64,000 nt of DNA from Castor canadensis (lineage: Eukaryota > Chordata > Mammalia > Rodentia > Castoridae). Positions 1 through 12,514 of this stretch are shown one piece after another; position 1 is the stretch's first letter; each line of letters opens with the position of its first letter. The position numbers and the translations under genes are program-made. The notes under the pieces are model-generated. The model saw only the letters and a program-made list of their open reading frames with translations, was not told the origin of the DNA and searched no databases. The stretch spans positions 2,175,001 through 2,239,000 of the forward strand of contig NC_133393.1 of assembly GCF_047511655.1 (NCBI RefSeq). The letters are read 5' to 3'.

Positions 1-930
1 GTAATAGTTATGCTCAGCACTGTGGAATCTGGGAGAAGGAAGAACTTCTGCTCTCTGAGACATACAACAGACACAAACTGCAGAATATGAAAACGTCTGG
101 AGAGAGGACAAATAAGCACTCAGGGTGCTTTAAAAAGGACGCGATTACATCAGGAGGTGAAACGGGACACGCAGAAGAGCCCGGACTGAGCCTTGGAGAT
201 AATTTTTCTTTCCCAGCATTAGTGGTGACTTTTGCCAGTATGTGTTGTGTTCCTCGGATAAACCATGAGGACTAATGACTTCATCCAGGATTTAGGACTG
301 AGCATAACTCATTTAAGATTGGCTTTGACCAATGTTGGTAAATGTTGGATCAGGCTTGAGGTTTAAAACTGGTCAGGATCACATGAAATTGTTTTAGGGC
401 TTCTTCCTCATAAGGAGAGACACCTGGCAATTCTTATCACTATCTCAGAGAGCGAGGATTCGTTGGTAGCAGTGCGCACAGCCGCTCCCCCTCACAGCCA
501 GGTGTGGAGCATCAAAGGCCACATGTGCCCAGGAGCACCTCCCTGACTAGCACGCTGTTTTGTCCCAAATGTCCACCTCTCCTGTGCACACTTCACGCAC
601 CGGGACTCGTGCAATTATGGTTCAGATTGGAAATGCCTGTGAACTCCCAGCACTGTGGATCAGCTCTCCAGTCTGGTGACTGGTCAATTCAGGATCTCAG
701 TGGGAACCTGACAGAGGTGAGCACATTTCAGCACAAACACAGGAGAGACAGAAAGCAAGATGTTACCACTTTGTGCAGGACTGAAGGGAAGCCAGGCAAG
801 GCTGCCCCTCAGAGGACTCACTTGTCATCTTGGGAAGGCTTGGTGAAGGACATACAAGATCTCAACCTCACTATGTTTGCAACACTTCCAAGTCTAAAAG
901 TATTTCAAGGTTAAGTTCATTTTGAAAAGG
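1..930. other. Intergenic, no gene recognised
   Basis: Mixed-composition sequence. The 136-codon frame at 504-914 has no domain, no splice context I trust and no repeat identity; I treat it as chance. Confidence 0.5.
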
Positions 931-988
931 GGAGCGCTGGAGATAAAGCTCACTAGTATAGTGCTTGCCCAGCACCCAAAAATAAAAA
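931..988 (+). mobile_element. ID-like SINE fragment
   Basis: A degraded tRNA-derived unit (GGAGATAAAGCTCACTAGTA, then TGCTTGCCCAGCACC) with an A-rich end. Confidence 0.45.
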
Positions 989-991
989 GTG

Positions 992-1079
992 GGTTTTTTG
1001 GTTTTTGTGGTACTGGGGTTTGAACTCAGGGCTTCTTGCTTTCTAGACAGGCTACCACTTGAGTCACGCCTCCAGCCCC
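992..1079 (-). mobile_element. ID-like SINE, minus strand
   Basis: The complement shows the tRNA-type B box (GAGTTCAAACCCCAGTACCAC on minus) and A-box region, with the T-rich end at 992 as the reversed A tail. Confidence 0.7.
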
Positions 1080-1104
1080 AAAGTTTATTTAAAAAAAAAA
1101 AACA

Positions 1105-1248
1105 GGGGTGAGGCATGGTGGTGCATGGTTATAATCCCAGCACTTGGGAGGCTGAGGCAGCGACCATGGGTTCAAGGAACTCACTGGGCTACACAGTGTT
1201 CTAGGACAACCTGGGCTGCATTGTGAGAACTTGTGTCAAAAAAAAAAG
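1105..1248 (+). mobile_element. B1 SINE
   Basis: A 7SL-like monomer: GAGGCATGGTGGTGCATGGT, ATAATCCCAGCACTTGGGAG, GGCTGAGGCAG, ending in an A tail. An internal duplication of about 20-30 bp follows the GGTTCAAGG segment. Confidence 0.75.
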
Positions 1249-1491
1249 TATGATAATACCCAAGCGAGAATATTAATAAAAATCAAAATGTAGAGTTTTA
1301 TGTAGAAAATGACCACAAACATGTAAAAAAGGTAAATGCCAAGTATGCCAAAACTGGCAGTAATCATCTCCGTGTGGTAGAATTAAGGGTGATTTTACAT
1401 TTTCTCTGTATGCCTTTTAGCACCTGTAAATTTTCTTCAATGCAAATGTTTAAAGTTTATAAGAAAAGAGTAAAGATTAAAGATAGAAACA

Positions 1492-1659
1492 TAGCTACTC
1501 AGGAGGCAGAGATCAGGAGGATCGCGGTTCAAAGCCAGCCCAGGCAAATAGTGCTCGAGACCCAATCTTGAAAACACCCTTCACAAAAATAGGGCTAGTG
1601 GAGTGGCTCAAGGTGAAGGCCCTGAGTTCAAGCCCCAGTACCACAAAAAATAAATAAAT
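1492..1659 (+). mobile_element. Composite B1+ID SINE, 5'-truncated
   Basis: B1-like half (TAGCTACTCAGGAGGCAGAG) joined through AAAACACCCTTCACAAAAAT to an ID-like half ending CAAGCCCCAGTACCACAAAA. A 13-bp target duplication AAAGATAGAAACA flanks it (1479-1491 and 1660-1672). Confidence 0.85.
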
Positions 1660-2004
1660 AAAGATAGAAACAAACGCCACTTTTAAATTCTCACTACCTT
1701 CCTTAAGTTCCCTCAGAGCCTCTATGGTATTGGACAGACTGACAGATTTCTTAACGGGTCCAGAGCAGACAAGGGGCTCTGGTACCTAGGCTCTGCTGCC
1801 ATCTTTGACCTCATCGCTTGTCCTCTTCCCCAGTTATCCTGAACTACTTACGGGCCCCCAAAACCTACCCCATGTGTGGAGGATGTCTTCGATCTACAGA
1901 GCCTCCCCCAGGTCTTCTCCCAGTTAAAGATGACTACATCAGGATCCAGCTGGCAACAGCCTCTCTCAGGAGCCTCCTCTCAACCCCCCACTACCATAGC
2001 AATT

Positions 2005-2135
2005 GACCTATCTGTTGACCTACGTCGTCCACTTATCTGTGAGCTCCTTGAAGACAGAAGCTATGTGTCATTTTCCACTTTGAAGTGCTGGCACCCAGTA
2101 GGTCCTCAACCTTTTCTGGATGAGACTAATTTCAT
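2005..2135 (+). mobile_element. L2 3'-end fragment
   Basis: The segment CTGTGAGCTCCTTGAAGACA followed by CACCCAGTAGGTCCTCAA matches the characteristic end of L2 elements. It is short and diverged. Confidence 0.5.
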
Positions 2136-5100
2136 TTGCCATATTCTTTTTTTCCCCTCAAGACCCACCACCACCTCCTGACCCTAACATTCCCTATATG
2201 CAAAGAGAAATTCCCCCCAGTCTAATCACAAAATTCTCCAAAAGAGGAGTGACTGGATCCTGCCTGGGGCAGCTCAGTCCAACAGTCATGAATTCCCACA
2301 TGTTCTCCCAAGGTTCCTCCGTTCAAAACACCAGAAGAAACTTCTCCACTAGCTCCTTAAGATGGTTCCCTGCAGCTTAAAAGCAATCTACCCGACCTGG
2401 GAGTTGAAAAGTGCATGAAGTAGGGATTTCCTTTTCCTCCCAGAGCACTTAATGCAGTTTCCAGAATTTTTTTAGGGCAGTAAAGTAAGATTTTCCAGCT
2501 CTAATGTGTGGTTTCCCTCAAATAAAACCTTTACAAACTCAAGTCTTTCCTAAGACAGAATTTGGAAACATGATTTTAAACCATTTTGGAAGCCAAACCT
2601 CTAGTACCATGGCTCCAACGGGCTAGGCTTAAGGTTTCACAGACCATAATTCTACCATTAGGGCCCAACAAGCGCTGAAAGTCGTCACAGCCGCTGCCTT
2701 CCATGAGATCACAGAGCCTTCTTAAGCTGGGCTCGAAGCTGTCCCTTTGCCTCTCACGCATAGACACCTCGTCTTCATGCCAGATAAAACGCCAGGTTAG
2801 TCCTTCCAGCATGTGAAACCTGCGTGTCTCGAGGCTCAAATTGTAGGATATTTTTGTGCCATTTTTAACATTTAATATTCTTGTGCCTTGCAGGAGGTTC
2901 CAGATGTCTGCACAGTAATTTGAGCACCACCTACTGGGCATTCTGGCTAGACTCCTGGCATAAAGAGACTGTCATAAAAGGCTTGAGGTCAAGGAGGAAT
3001 GTGACCAGGCAGACGCCATCCCTCCCTTCCACACTCTCGGAACCCTCCACCCCCCCAAGCAATTTTAATAATGTCCACAGGGCCCTTGTAAATCCACTCC
3101 TGGAAATGGCAGAGCCAGAAATGATCCACTGGGATCTTAAAGTCCACGCAACTCTGCGTGGACCACAAGGCTTGTGTTTCTGTTTCCTTGTGCCCAGCAA
3201 CTACTGCTCTTTTCCCGCCCTCGACAGTGACTTCATCTCATGTAGACTGATTGTTTGAACACTCGAAAGTAACCATTGCTGCTCCATTTTCCAGATCGAA
3301 CCTTCATGTTTCCTTCCGTTTCTAACCTTTGTTCATTTACAATCTTTTCCTGCTTGATTACTTTTAATCATACCTGGTCCCCTAGGCTTTTACTGATTCA
3401 AACAGTATTTCAATCTAATTAAAGAGAGGTGCTGATGACAAGGGCTTTAAGCAATTAACAACTGTTTTTATTAATATCTAATCAAGAATGATTCACAACC
3501 ATTTAATGTCCATTCAAATAAATGGGAATTTAGTGTCAGCATTTGAATTCTTAAATTAAGGGGGAAATAGTTTAAGGGCTTAGCATATGAGTTATTTCTC
3601 AGCATTATAGAATAATTGATAGCAGAAAGTTTGGGCATCATGCATTTCTTTACCATGGTGCCAGGATCCCTGCTATCATTTCCAAGGAGCCAACGAGTCT
3701 CTCCTTAGCATTCCCTCAGAGAGAGAAAAGGTTTTGTCTAAAACAAAGAAAAGAGAATGGGCTCCAATAATCACGCAAACTTAAATCCTGACCTTCGCGT
3801 TTGCAGTTGCTGGCTTGTAACCTTGGGTAAATAACAAAACCTCAGATGCTTGGGAGCTTCTGGTGGAGAGTGAAGACCCCACTCCACATCACGACTATGT
3901 GAGATAATGAGCTGACATTGAGTAGGCGGTTCATTTTACTTTGAGATAACTGGTGGAAACTGTGGCTTGCCTCCCGGTGTTTTCTATCCTCCAATGCTGC
4001 TCTTACCTGAATCCTTCTTCCCCAGACAGTCTTCCAAGAATACGAAGACCACCAGCGTCCAGCTTCTGTCTCTCTGATCCTACTCTCTAGGTCTCTGCCG
4101 CTCTCCACCATTCTTTATAGCAATACTGATACCAGGTTTACATGTGGTCACCCTCAGAGAAAGTGACTAATCAGCTAATATTAATTAGTGCCATGCTAGG
4201 CTCAATGGATGAGTCCTCAGAGTCCACAGATATTAGGCAGCTGCTCAGAGGGACCCTAAGGAACTGAACTCACTTGCACACAACAGTAAGCTTATAGCAA
4301 CTTTTAATGGCACTCCTCTCTTGCAGGTCCTTATTTTCCACTTCTTGATCATTCTTGCTCCATCACGAAGAAACTACAACACTTGTACACCATGGTAGAT
4401 AATGAATCTGCGCCCCCCCCCAAAAAAGGCAAAATGATAATAAAAGTATTCTCCAAGAAAAGTGAAATTTTGTGTGTCAAACTCTGCTCCAAAGTATATA
4501 TCAATAAGGTCAAGCAATGCCTTGATTGGTTAATGAGGGTGAAGTGCTTACATTGTACACTTTGCATGTAGAGGCACCTATATTTGTTTTAAGAGCATTT
4601 TTAGACATAGTAAGGAATTTGTCTTTCATAGCTAAAAAACTAGGCTATGATTTCCAAGTTCACATCTTCAAAGGTAAAAGTAAAAATAGTTAAGATTCAG
4701 TGAGCACTTGCTGAACGCCAGGACCTTTGAAGAACTTTTCATCAATCCACTAATCATTGCAAGTAAACTTTTAGAGCACTTATCATACCCACTCCTTAAA
4801 CTGGCACCAATCAAAAATTAAGCAGAAAGTTTTGAACTGACAAGTAGAGAGACTCTGTGGTGAGATAAACTATTTTAGCCTTGCAAAAGTGTTATTCTAG
4901 TACAGAGCATATACACCCAAATGCTCTATACTCAAATCACACCCTGAGTTGGAAGACCAGGGCAGCCAGTTCAACAGCACAGATTGCTCCTCTCCAGGGA
5001 ATTCATGAAGACCATCTTTGGGGTGAATCATCCATGGGATTGAATCAAATCTGCACTGTATATTGACTGTATGCTTAACCTCAGGTTTAAAAAAGTGACA

Positions 5101-6135
5101 CATGGTCACTTTGGTCAGTCCTATAAGCAACTGGAACTGTAAAAATTGTCAAGCTGATTATTTGATTAGGTGAAACTGGAAATATCAACATTTTTAGAGC
5201 TGAAATTACTAGGGCTTTAGTAAAAGGAACTCACTCATGATCCTGTAGGCCTTTTGTTTCCGAGAGGCAAAGGTAAAATTTGTACTCAAAATTTAAATAC
5301 AGAGAAACAGGCCAAATGTTCATGTTGAGATGCCTGAGCACATGAAACTGCTGTTGTCCCCCCCCATAGCCTTCCTTCCTTGATTAATTCACACTGACTT
5401 ATCTTGCAGCAGAGGGAAACTCTGCTGCACTCTGCTCAAAGCCATGAAAATTGCAGGTTTGCCTTTTGTATCTGGACGTCTTATTTGTTCAGGCTCCTTA
5501 TAATAATAGTCCTGAGACTGAAAGTGACTTTGGTTTCTGACTGCCCGTTTTTTCAATCTCCTTTTCTTATAATTTAAAAATCAAATGATCTAACTTCATC
5601 CTCCTTTCAAATGAGTGAGCAAGAAGCCCGTTTCCTGTTAATGATGAGCTAGGCATATTCTGACAGCACATTAGAGAAGAGCTGGACCACAGGCTGGCAG
5701 GGGAACAGCAACCAGGGAAAAATGTGCTCAGATTTGGAAAATGAGTCAGTGTCTAGGAACCAACTGCATTTAACTCACAAAATCTGCTCCAAATGAGCAA
5801 ATTGAAAATTCTTCAAGAGCAGCTGCATAATAAATATATCTAGAATTGTCAGGCAGGGGGTTATTTATACCAAATTTTATTTAATTGCAATGACATCAGT
5901 TTCTGGAGCATCTGAAATAAATTGGTAGGTCTTAAAACTAAATCACGTACATCAAATCAGTAATGCATTTAGAACTTGTCCTAGAATTGTCTGTAGAAAG
6001 AGACTGAGTTCTAATCTAAACCAAAGTGTATGCAAAACAAAACAAAGCTTTTTGGAGGAGCAAAACTAGATTGGCACATGCAACACGTCAGACTGGCAAC
6101 AGATGTATTGGAGAGACTTTAAGGAACTAATTTGA
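2136..6135. other. Intergenic, repeat-poor stretch
   Basis: Almost no young SINE or L1 sequence occurs over 4 kb, apart from a possible MIR near 4690-4830. An AT-rich subsection at about 5690-5980 carries many homeodomain-like TAAT/ATTA words and could be conserved non-coding DNA; this is inference only. Confidence 0.4.
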
Positions 6136-6246
6136 AGCTGGGGTGGTGGTACACATCTGTAATCCCAGAACTTGGGAGGCTGAGGCAGGAGGACCACAGG
6201 TTTGAGGCCAGCCTTGGCTACATAGCAAGACTTGTCTCAAAAAATT
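6136..6246 (+). mobile_element. B1 SINE
   Basis: Full B1-like monomer from AGCTGGGGTGGTGGTACACA to an A-rich end. Confidence 0.75.
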
Positions 6247-6509
6247 AAACATATGTTTAAGAAATCAAGATTTTTCCTCATTAACCTAATAATTAAAGTC
6301 AGACTTCTCCCCCAAAATAAGCAGTGAGGGAAGAATGTTATAGGTTAACACCAGAGCCTGATGACTGCGAAGGTGCTCCATCTTGGCCTGGATGTTTGCC
6401 CAGAGGGTTCAGGAGGTCAACTCAGGTCTGACCAGACACTAAGCTGCTCCCCACTGTGACCCAGGTGAAAGGCAGAGCCAGATCTATCAGGACTCGAGCT
6501 GTTAACAAG

Positions 6510-6665
6510 GACAGCATCTCTGAGCGTTTTACAGCACACACAGCTTACAAATTGTTTTCACATGCATGAGTCGCACGGCCCTCATAACAGCCCTGTCAAG
6601 TAATGTGTGGACTATTGCTTCTCCCATGTTACAGAAGCCAGAGCCCGAATCTCCAGACAATGCAG
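6510..6665 (+). mobile_element. MIR fragment
   Basis: The stretch CCCTCATAACAGCCCTGTCA followed by CTTCTCCCATGTTACAGAAG follows the MIR core. It is diverged. Confidence 0.55.
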
Positions 6666-7509
6666 CTTCCCCTCCTCCACCACATGCAGTCTCAGGCCTT
6701 TAGCAAGCTTAGGTCATCCTCGCCACACCGGTAGCAGAGGCGCTGCGATGTTTAACCTTTTATTCAATGACAGAATGATGGAGCTGGCTCTGCATTTTAC
6801 TCTGTGGAATAATGGATTGTATCTTTAAGATGCTGATGAGCACTTCAGGAGCAATGAAAATGAAAAAAGAATCACACTATTTCCCTGATGACCAGAAAAT
6901 AGCATGCCTTAGGCCTCCAAAGCCTACAGTAATGAGAGTTCCAGGCACCACACCACCCAAAACTGCAGGAAACACGAGAATACTTCCATAGCAACTGTCA
7001 CTAAGGGCATCACCAGGATGCTGAAAATGTAAAAGAGGAAAAAGGAACTAGCGACTGGGACAAACAAGGGTGTTTGCCTTGTAGAGTGAGGCCCATTGTT
7101 TACTCTCCAAAAACAAATATTGAACCACTGAAGCACACTGTAGCCAGTCATCTCAGTTAGCCAAAATCATCCTCTCAACTACTTTCGAGAAAAGAAACCA
7201 TCTCTGAGCAAGGGTAGAAGACAAAAAAGAAAAGAAAAGAAACCAACCAAAGAGCTGAAAACACAGGTAACTCACATGCCAGGCAGTGACAGTACACTCT
7301 AGTCTAATGGACTGGTCATGAGTCAGGAAAGGACTGACAAGCCTTGCCCAGTCATTGGTTAACTATTGCTAGGGACCAAATAGGTTCCATCCTTATAGTG
7401 TTGTGGGGGAAAATAAAAGATGAATCACTATAAAATAAGTTAGATGTGATCGATGTTAAAAAAAGAAATAAGATTGTTGCTACTAAAGGTTAGAATATTA
7501 TTACTGGAG

Positions 7510-7942
7510 GATGTTGTGGGTTGACTTTTGCTGCACAAGAAGCTGTGTTAAATCCTAACCCTTACTATCTCTCTGTGTGATCTTGTTTAGAAATAGGGTC
7601 TCTACTGATATAATCAAGTTAAAATGAGGTCATCAGGAAGGACCTTAATCCGCCCTTTTGTGATGTCCATAGAGAAGAATGCCGTGTGAAGACAGAGATG
7701 GAGGACGAGGGAGACACTGGAGTGACTCAGTCCCAAGGTGAAAAGCACCAAGGCTTGTTGAGAATCACCAGGAAGCCACGAAGACGCAGGCAGGATTCTC
7801 CCCGAGATCCAAAGAGAAGCCTCTGCCAACACGCTCATTTCAAACTTCCAGCCTCCAGAAGTACGAGAGAAAACATGTCTGATGTTCAAGCCACCCAGTC
7901 TGGAGCACCTTGTAACTGCAGCGCTGGGAACCCTAATGAACA
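7510..7942 (+). mobile_element. MaLR LTR (MLT1/MST-like)
   Basis: The order of segments matches a MaLR LTR: GTTGTGGGTTGAC start, AAATCCTAACCC, TTAGAAATAGGGTCT, ATGAGGTCATCAGGAAGG, a GAAGACAGAGATGGAGG block and AACTTCCAGCCTCCAGAAG. It is diverged. The 107-codon frame at 7686-8009 lies in it and is not a gene. Confidence 0.65.
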
Positions 7943-8030
7943 GGGAGACTTCACACCAAAGGGCTGGGAGGGGGCAGGAGAGGGACTTCTTGTAAAAAGT
8001 GACTTCTAATTTGAACTTTAAAGAACTTGT

Positions 8031-8147
8031 GGCATCTGGTCAAGCAGAGTGGCACCTGCCTGTTCTCCTGGTTACTTGGGAGACTGAGACAGAAGAGGAG
8101 TTCAGTGCCAGCCTGGGCATCATCAATAGAACCCATCTCAAAAACTG
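8031..8147 (+). mobile_element. Degraded B1 SINE
   Basis: CTTGGGAGACTGAGACAGAA and GCCAGCCTGGGCATCATC keep B1 order; the rest is diverged. Confidence 0.5.
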
Positions 8148-10406
8148 ACGAACAACCTTGTAGCCTGTGAATGGCAGAAAACGGGTTTTCCAATATATAT
8201 GATAATAGCATTTACCATTTATTGAGACTCTACCTTGTACCACCTATGGCAGTAGGACTCGTTCATATACAGTGGAACTGGCTTCTGGTTCCCAAGCAGA
8301 GGGATCGGCTCTTTCCTTCCTGAATATCCTCCTCCTTCCACCCTGCAATGGTTAACATGTAGAGAAATTCAGCTTTGTAAATGGAAGACAAAGGAGGGTT
8401 GGGGGTTTGGGAAGAACAGTGGAGGGGAGAGGATGGGGAAGATGGCAAAGTAACTGTCCTGTTCTCATCCTGGCCATGGTCTCCTAGAAGAGGGGGAACA
8501 GGCAAGTTTCAGAACTTTGAGCTGTTTCGTTTTCATGTGAAATGAGGTGAGAGGTTCTAGGCTCAAACCCAGCATGTTTGGGACTGAGATGGCTCAGAAC
8601 CAAGGAAGGTCATTCTCCCTCTGTTCCGCAAAACTAGGCCACACGGAGGCCTCCCAAGGGCCAGGCACTTTGGGACAATTAAGAGACAACACCCTTGGCA
8701 CGAGCAGGGCTATCCTGCTAGGCACTGACCCTGGAAAAGATCCAGCCTTGGCAAAGCCTCCACAAGTGCCCTTGAAAGCAGAAGCTAGAAACATGGGAGC
8801 TGAGAAAGGAGAAAAACAGGGCCGAAGTTCACGGCAACCACAAAAGAGAGGTATAGCAAGGAGAGTTCTTTGGAAGCTTCTAGAAATAATTTGAAGGGAG
8901 TTAATAACGTAGAAAGGGATTCACACTGTAAAAATGCAATATGAAGGAAAGGCTTTGTTTTGTGAGACCTTGGTTTTTCACAGGATGCTGATGAAGCCTG
9001 GAGTACGTCAGTCAGACACAGATTTTTCTGATGTGATCCAACTGAAACTCATGCTTATCCCTGCATTCCACTTGACTGGCCAGAAAACTGAGGCTCAGGA
9101 GGTTTTTTTACCTTTCCCATACAGTAATCCCGTCAGTCTGTGATTGAATCAGACACAAAACCAGGTCTGTCTGTCATTAAGGATAGTCTAGTTTCAACTA
9201 TGCCACACTGTTGAACTGGCAGAGAGGAAAATATGACATTTTCAAGGAGTTTGGAAAAGAATGAGTAGGTCAGACTATTACCGGGGTTCTGACTGGGAAC
9301 AGAATTCAACTCAAATTGTCCAAATGAAGAGGTTGTAATCAAAATCCTACTGACACAGCTGTGGGTAGGACTGGGGGAATCTGAGGGATAGTGAGACACC
9401 CAGAGATCAGCACGAGAAGAAAGTTGCTCCTGGTGAGACCTGGGGCGATCTGGAGAAGAGGAGGAGAAGCCATGACAGGTTGTGTAGTCATGGAGAGACC
9501 GCGCCCATGCCACAGAGGCTGCACCAAAGCAGGGAGGGGTGGGGGAAAGCAACTGACCTCTTACCTCCCAGTCTCCTATCAATGCCACCCTTTGGAACCT
9601 GCCTAGAAACCAGCTGTCAGGGGAGCCTGGGTGAGGCAGGTGGCAGGGATCAGAGATGCAGATGGACGTGGAGGAAGACATTCTGAGAGGAGCGGGAAAT
9701 TTGAGACCATCTAGTCCACTAGGCAGGCATTCCTTGCCTTCCCTTCTGTACCACAGAGAGTTATTTCCCTCAGATTCCTTTGCTCTCTGATCCCTGGGTC
9801 TGATCCCTTGAAGGGCAGTTGTTAGGAAGAAGCCAAGGTATTTCTTCCCCATTCTCTCGGCTTCAGGCTGTGTTTCTGCCCATGGCTATGTCTTTCGGCT
9901 TTTGCTACAAGGCCTGCTGTGCTTGCAGCTTGTTTGGACACCTGAATCCTTTGTCTCCCAAGCTTTAGTAGTCACAGGGAAATTTCCCTGTCCTACTTTT
10001 CCTGGACCTTGTCTGATACAGGGAACTCACACCAGAGTGCATCAGCCTTCCCCAGAAGGGATGAGAAAAATGAACGTAAATGTGAGTTACCTATTCCAAT
10101 TAGGGAATAAACTTTACTTGAGTCTGTTGTGAACCTGTTCCTTCCTCTCACTGGGCCTCCTCCAGTCTCTCAACCACCAGGGTTCCCATCTACCTCTTGG
10201 CCTGGCTTACCCCTCACACCCCTGAAGATCAGGAACTGTCACATAAACAGTATTCTATTTGAGCCCTCAGTTTCCTGCTTTGTCTTCTGCCATAACTATT
10301 TCATCAGTCCCCATGCCTGAGCAAATTATCTAATTCATCAATACCCGATTTTTTACTGGAAACAGGAACATGACTTGAACAAAATTTCTTCTCCTAGGAT
10401 ATGTGT
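8148..10406. other. Intergenic, includes a long minus-strand open frame
   Basis: The stretch holds the MIR at 9050-9178 and a 239-codon minus-strand frame at 9133-9852. That frame runs into the MIR, is rich in Ser and Pro, shows no domain and has no neighbouring splice pattern. Another possible MIR edge lies near 8200-8265. Confidence 0.45.
9050..9178 (+). mobile_element. MIR fragment
   Basis: The segment CCAGAAAACTGAGGCTCAGG and the following CAGACACAAAACCAGGTCTG match the 3' half of MIR. Confidence 0.5.
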
Positions 10407-10417
10407 CTGTCCTGTTT

Positions 10418-10616
10418 TTTTTGTTGTTGTTGTTTGGTACTGGGGTTTGAACTCAGGGCCTTCAGTTTGAACCACTCCACCAGCCCTATTTTTGTGATGG
10501 GTTTTTTCAAGATAGGGTCTAGAGAACTATTTGTCCAGGCTGGCTTTGAACCGCTATCCTCCTGATCTCTGCCTCCTAAGTAGCTAGGATCACAGGAGCA
10601 AGCCACTGGCGCCTGG
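10418..10616 (-). mobile_element. Composite B1+ID SINE, minus strand
   Basis: The complete dimer is read on the minus strand, with a GTT-rich reversed tail at left. The 11-bp duplication CTGTCCTGTTT flanks it (10407-10417 and 10617-10627). Confidence 0.85.
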
Positions 10617-10627
10617 CTGTCCTGTTT

Positions 10628-12086
10628 ATCATATTGTAATTTTCATTTCCAACAATCACGCACCCATATCTTTCCCTAGAACCCTCTTAGGTTCATATCA
10701 ACTTAAAAGTGATGCAAATTAAATCTACTAAGAATCAGACAAAAATGAATGGTAGCATTATACTATAATCTCCCACACATAATTATTTTAAAAAGTAGGA
10801 CAATTTCATAAAAATGAGATAAATTGCTGATATATAAGATGTGAAGTAGAAAATCATAAATTAAGGTGATTATTCATAAAATAATTCATTGCAGTTTTCA
10901 CTTTAGAACACCAAACTTCTACCATGCATTTGGAATTTAATAATAACTTACAAAGGTTTCCCTTTTGTCCATGACTCTTCAGGACTCCCTGTCTTTGCAA
11001 ACTGAATTCCATCTGAAATATATTTCAAGGTCTAATACCAGTGGTTCAAATACATATTAGGACATTGCAGACAGAGATCAGTGTTTGCTCCTCTATACCC
11101 TTTTGTTCTGAGCTGGGATGGAGTTGAGTCTAATGCAAAGGTGTGGTGGTTTGTATTACTGGTCCTGGTTCTTGTCTATAATACTTTACCATTGACGGGA
11201 GCTCCTCTCACATTGAATGTTAGATTTGCATGTGTTAATTGTTGAAGAATCTTCTTTGTAAAAGCTACTTCAAGGGAGTGAGAGAAGTGAGATTTGGGAG
11301 AGAGAAAACTGGGACTTAGTTGCAACCAGACCTCAGCTAATCCATGGGAAGCTGTGGAGATGGGGTGACCTTTCAGAGATTTCTTGCATTAAGGAAAGGA
11401 GTAAGACCATACGCTCACATTTGACCAATCATTGGATGTAGGTTGCCCAAAGAGGCACTTTTGAGCAAAGCAGTGCACTTCAGCTGAGATAATCTCTGGT
11501 GGGACTCGGGGATTCAAGGTGAGGATGGAAGTGGGAGGAGGGGAGTCATGGGCTGGATGACATGACGGTCATCTCTGAGCCATCAATGCAAACAATATTC
11601 CTAGCTGCTGAAGAAACACGTGCTTTGGTTTTATCAGGAGGTGTGATACAGCACCCATCATACCATGTAAAGATGGACTATTTCTCTGTGCTCCTTCACG
11701 TTGGACTTGGCTTTGTAACTTGCCTTAGCCAATAGAATAAGGCAGAAATGAGTGAACCAGCTCCAAGCCTAGGCCCTAGGAGACCTTGCACATACCCAAT
11801 TTGCTTTTTCTCTACATCCTTCTTAGAATGCTGGTTCCAGAGGAAAATGAGAGGTATGTACAGAACAGCTACCCTGACCAGCCACCAAACAAAACTCAGC
11901 TTAGATCAGCCAACCCAGAAAACAACTAGTATATAGCAACTTAGAAGCACTCAATTGCCATGCATCATGGTCAATATTCATCTATTTTTATTTCTAGGTG
12001 CATAAAACATGAGCTAGAAAACGTTAGTGGGTGAAGGAGGCTAGCAAAGGATGCATCAGTTAAACTTCCCTCAAATTCTTGTTTTC
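10628..12086. other. Intergenic, mostly unique
   Basis: AT-rich to 10,950, then mixed. A segment at about 11640-11930 (with ACTTGCCTTAGCCAATAGAA) resembles an old interspersed repeat that I cannot name. No gene seen. Confidence 0.4.
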
Positions 12087-12302
12087 TTTTTTTTTCCTTT
12101 TTTTGGCAGTTCTGGGGTTTGAACTCAGGGCCTCATGCTTGGTAGGCGGGTGCTTTACCCCTTCAGCCACTCTGCCAGTCCACTTTTGTGTTGGGTATTT
12201 TCAAGACAGGGTCTCTCGGACTATTTGTCCAGGCTGGCTTTGAGCTGTGATCCTCCTGATCTCTATCTCCTGGCTACAGGCATGAGCCACCAGTGCCTGG
12301 CT
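12087..12302 (-). mobile_element. Composite B1+ID SINE, minus strand
   Basis: T-rich reversed tail, ID-like half (12112-12180), linker with TGTTGGGTATTTTCAAGACA, then B1-like half to 12302. Confidence 0.8.
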
Positions 12303-12483
12303 CACTCCAATCCTTTGGCTGCACTTATTCTGCCCTATGCCCTCTGATCTTTTAGGTTTGGGAGTGGAGGAGATGACAGAGTGGGTTCAGAGATGTCAGA
12401 GGTAAGTTGGACAATCTACCCTCTGACTTCTTGGATGATTGAGCCAAAGATTGTATCAGAGGGAAGATAGAGGAAAGAATGGG

Positions 12484-12514
12484 AAAGACCAGTATACATC
12501 GTATACTGGTCTTT
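12484..12514. repeat. Perfect inverted repeat (14-bp arms, 3-nt loop)
   Basis: AAAGACCAGTATAC at 12484-12497 and its exact reverse complement at 12501-12514 are separated by ATC. No known element ends lie next to it. Confidence 0.9.

Noticed and set aside
2576..2941. 121-codon minus-strand frame as a possible processed pseudogene
   Set aside because: I see no recognisable protein family, no poly-A tail and no flanking duplication.
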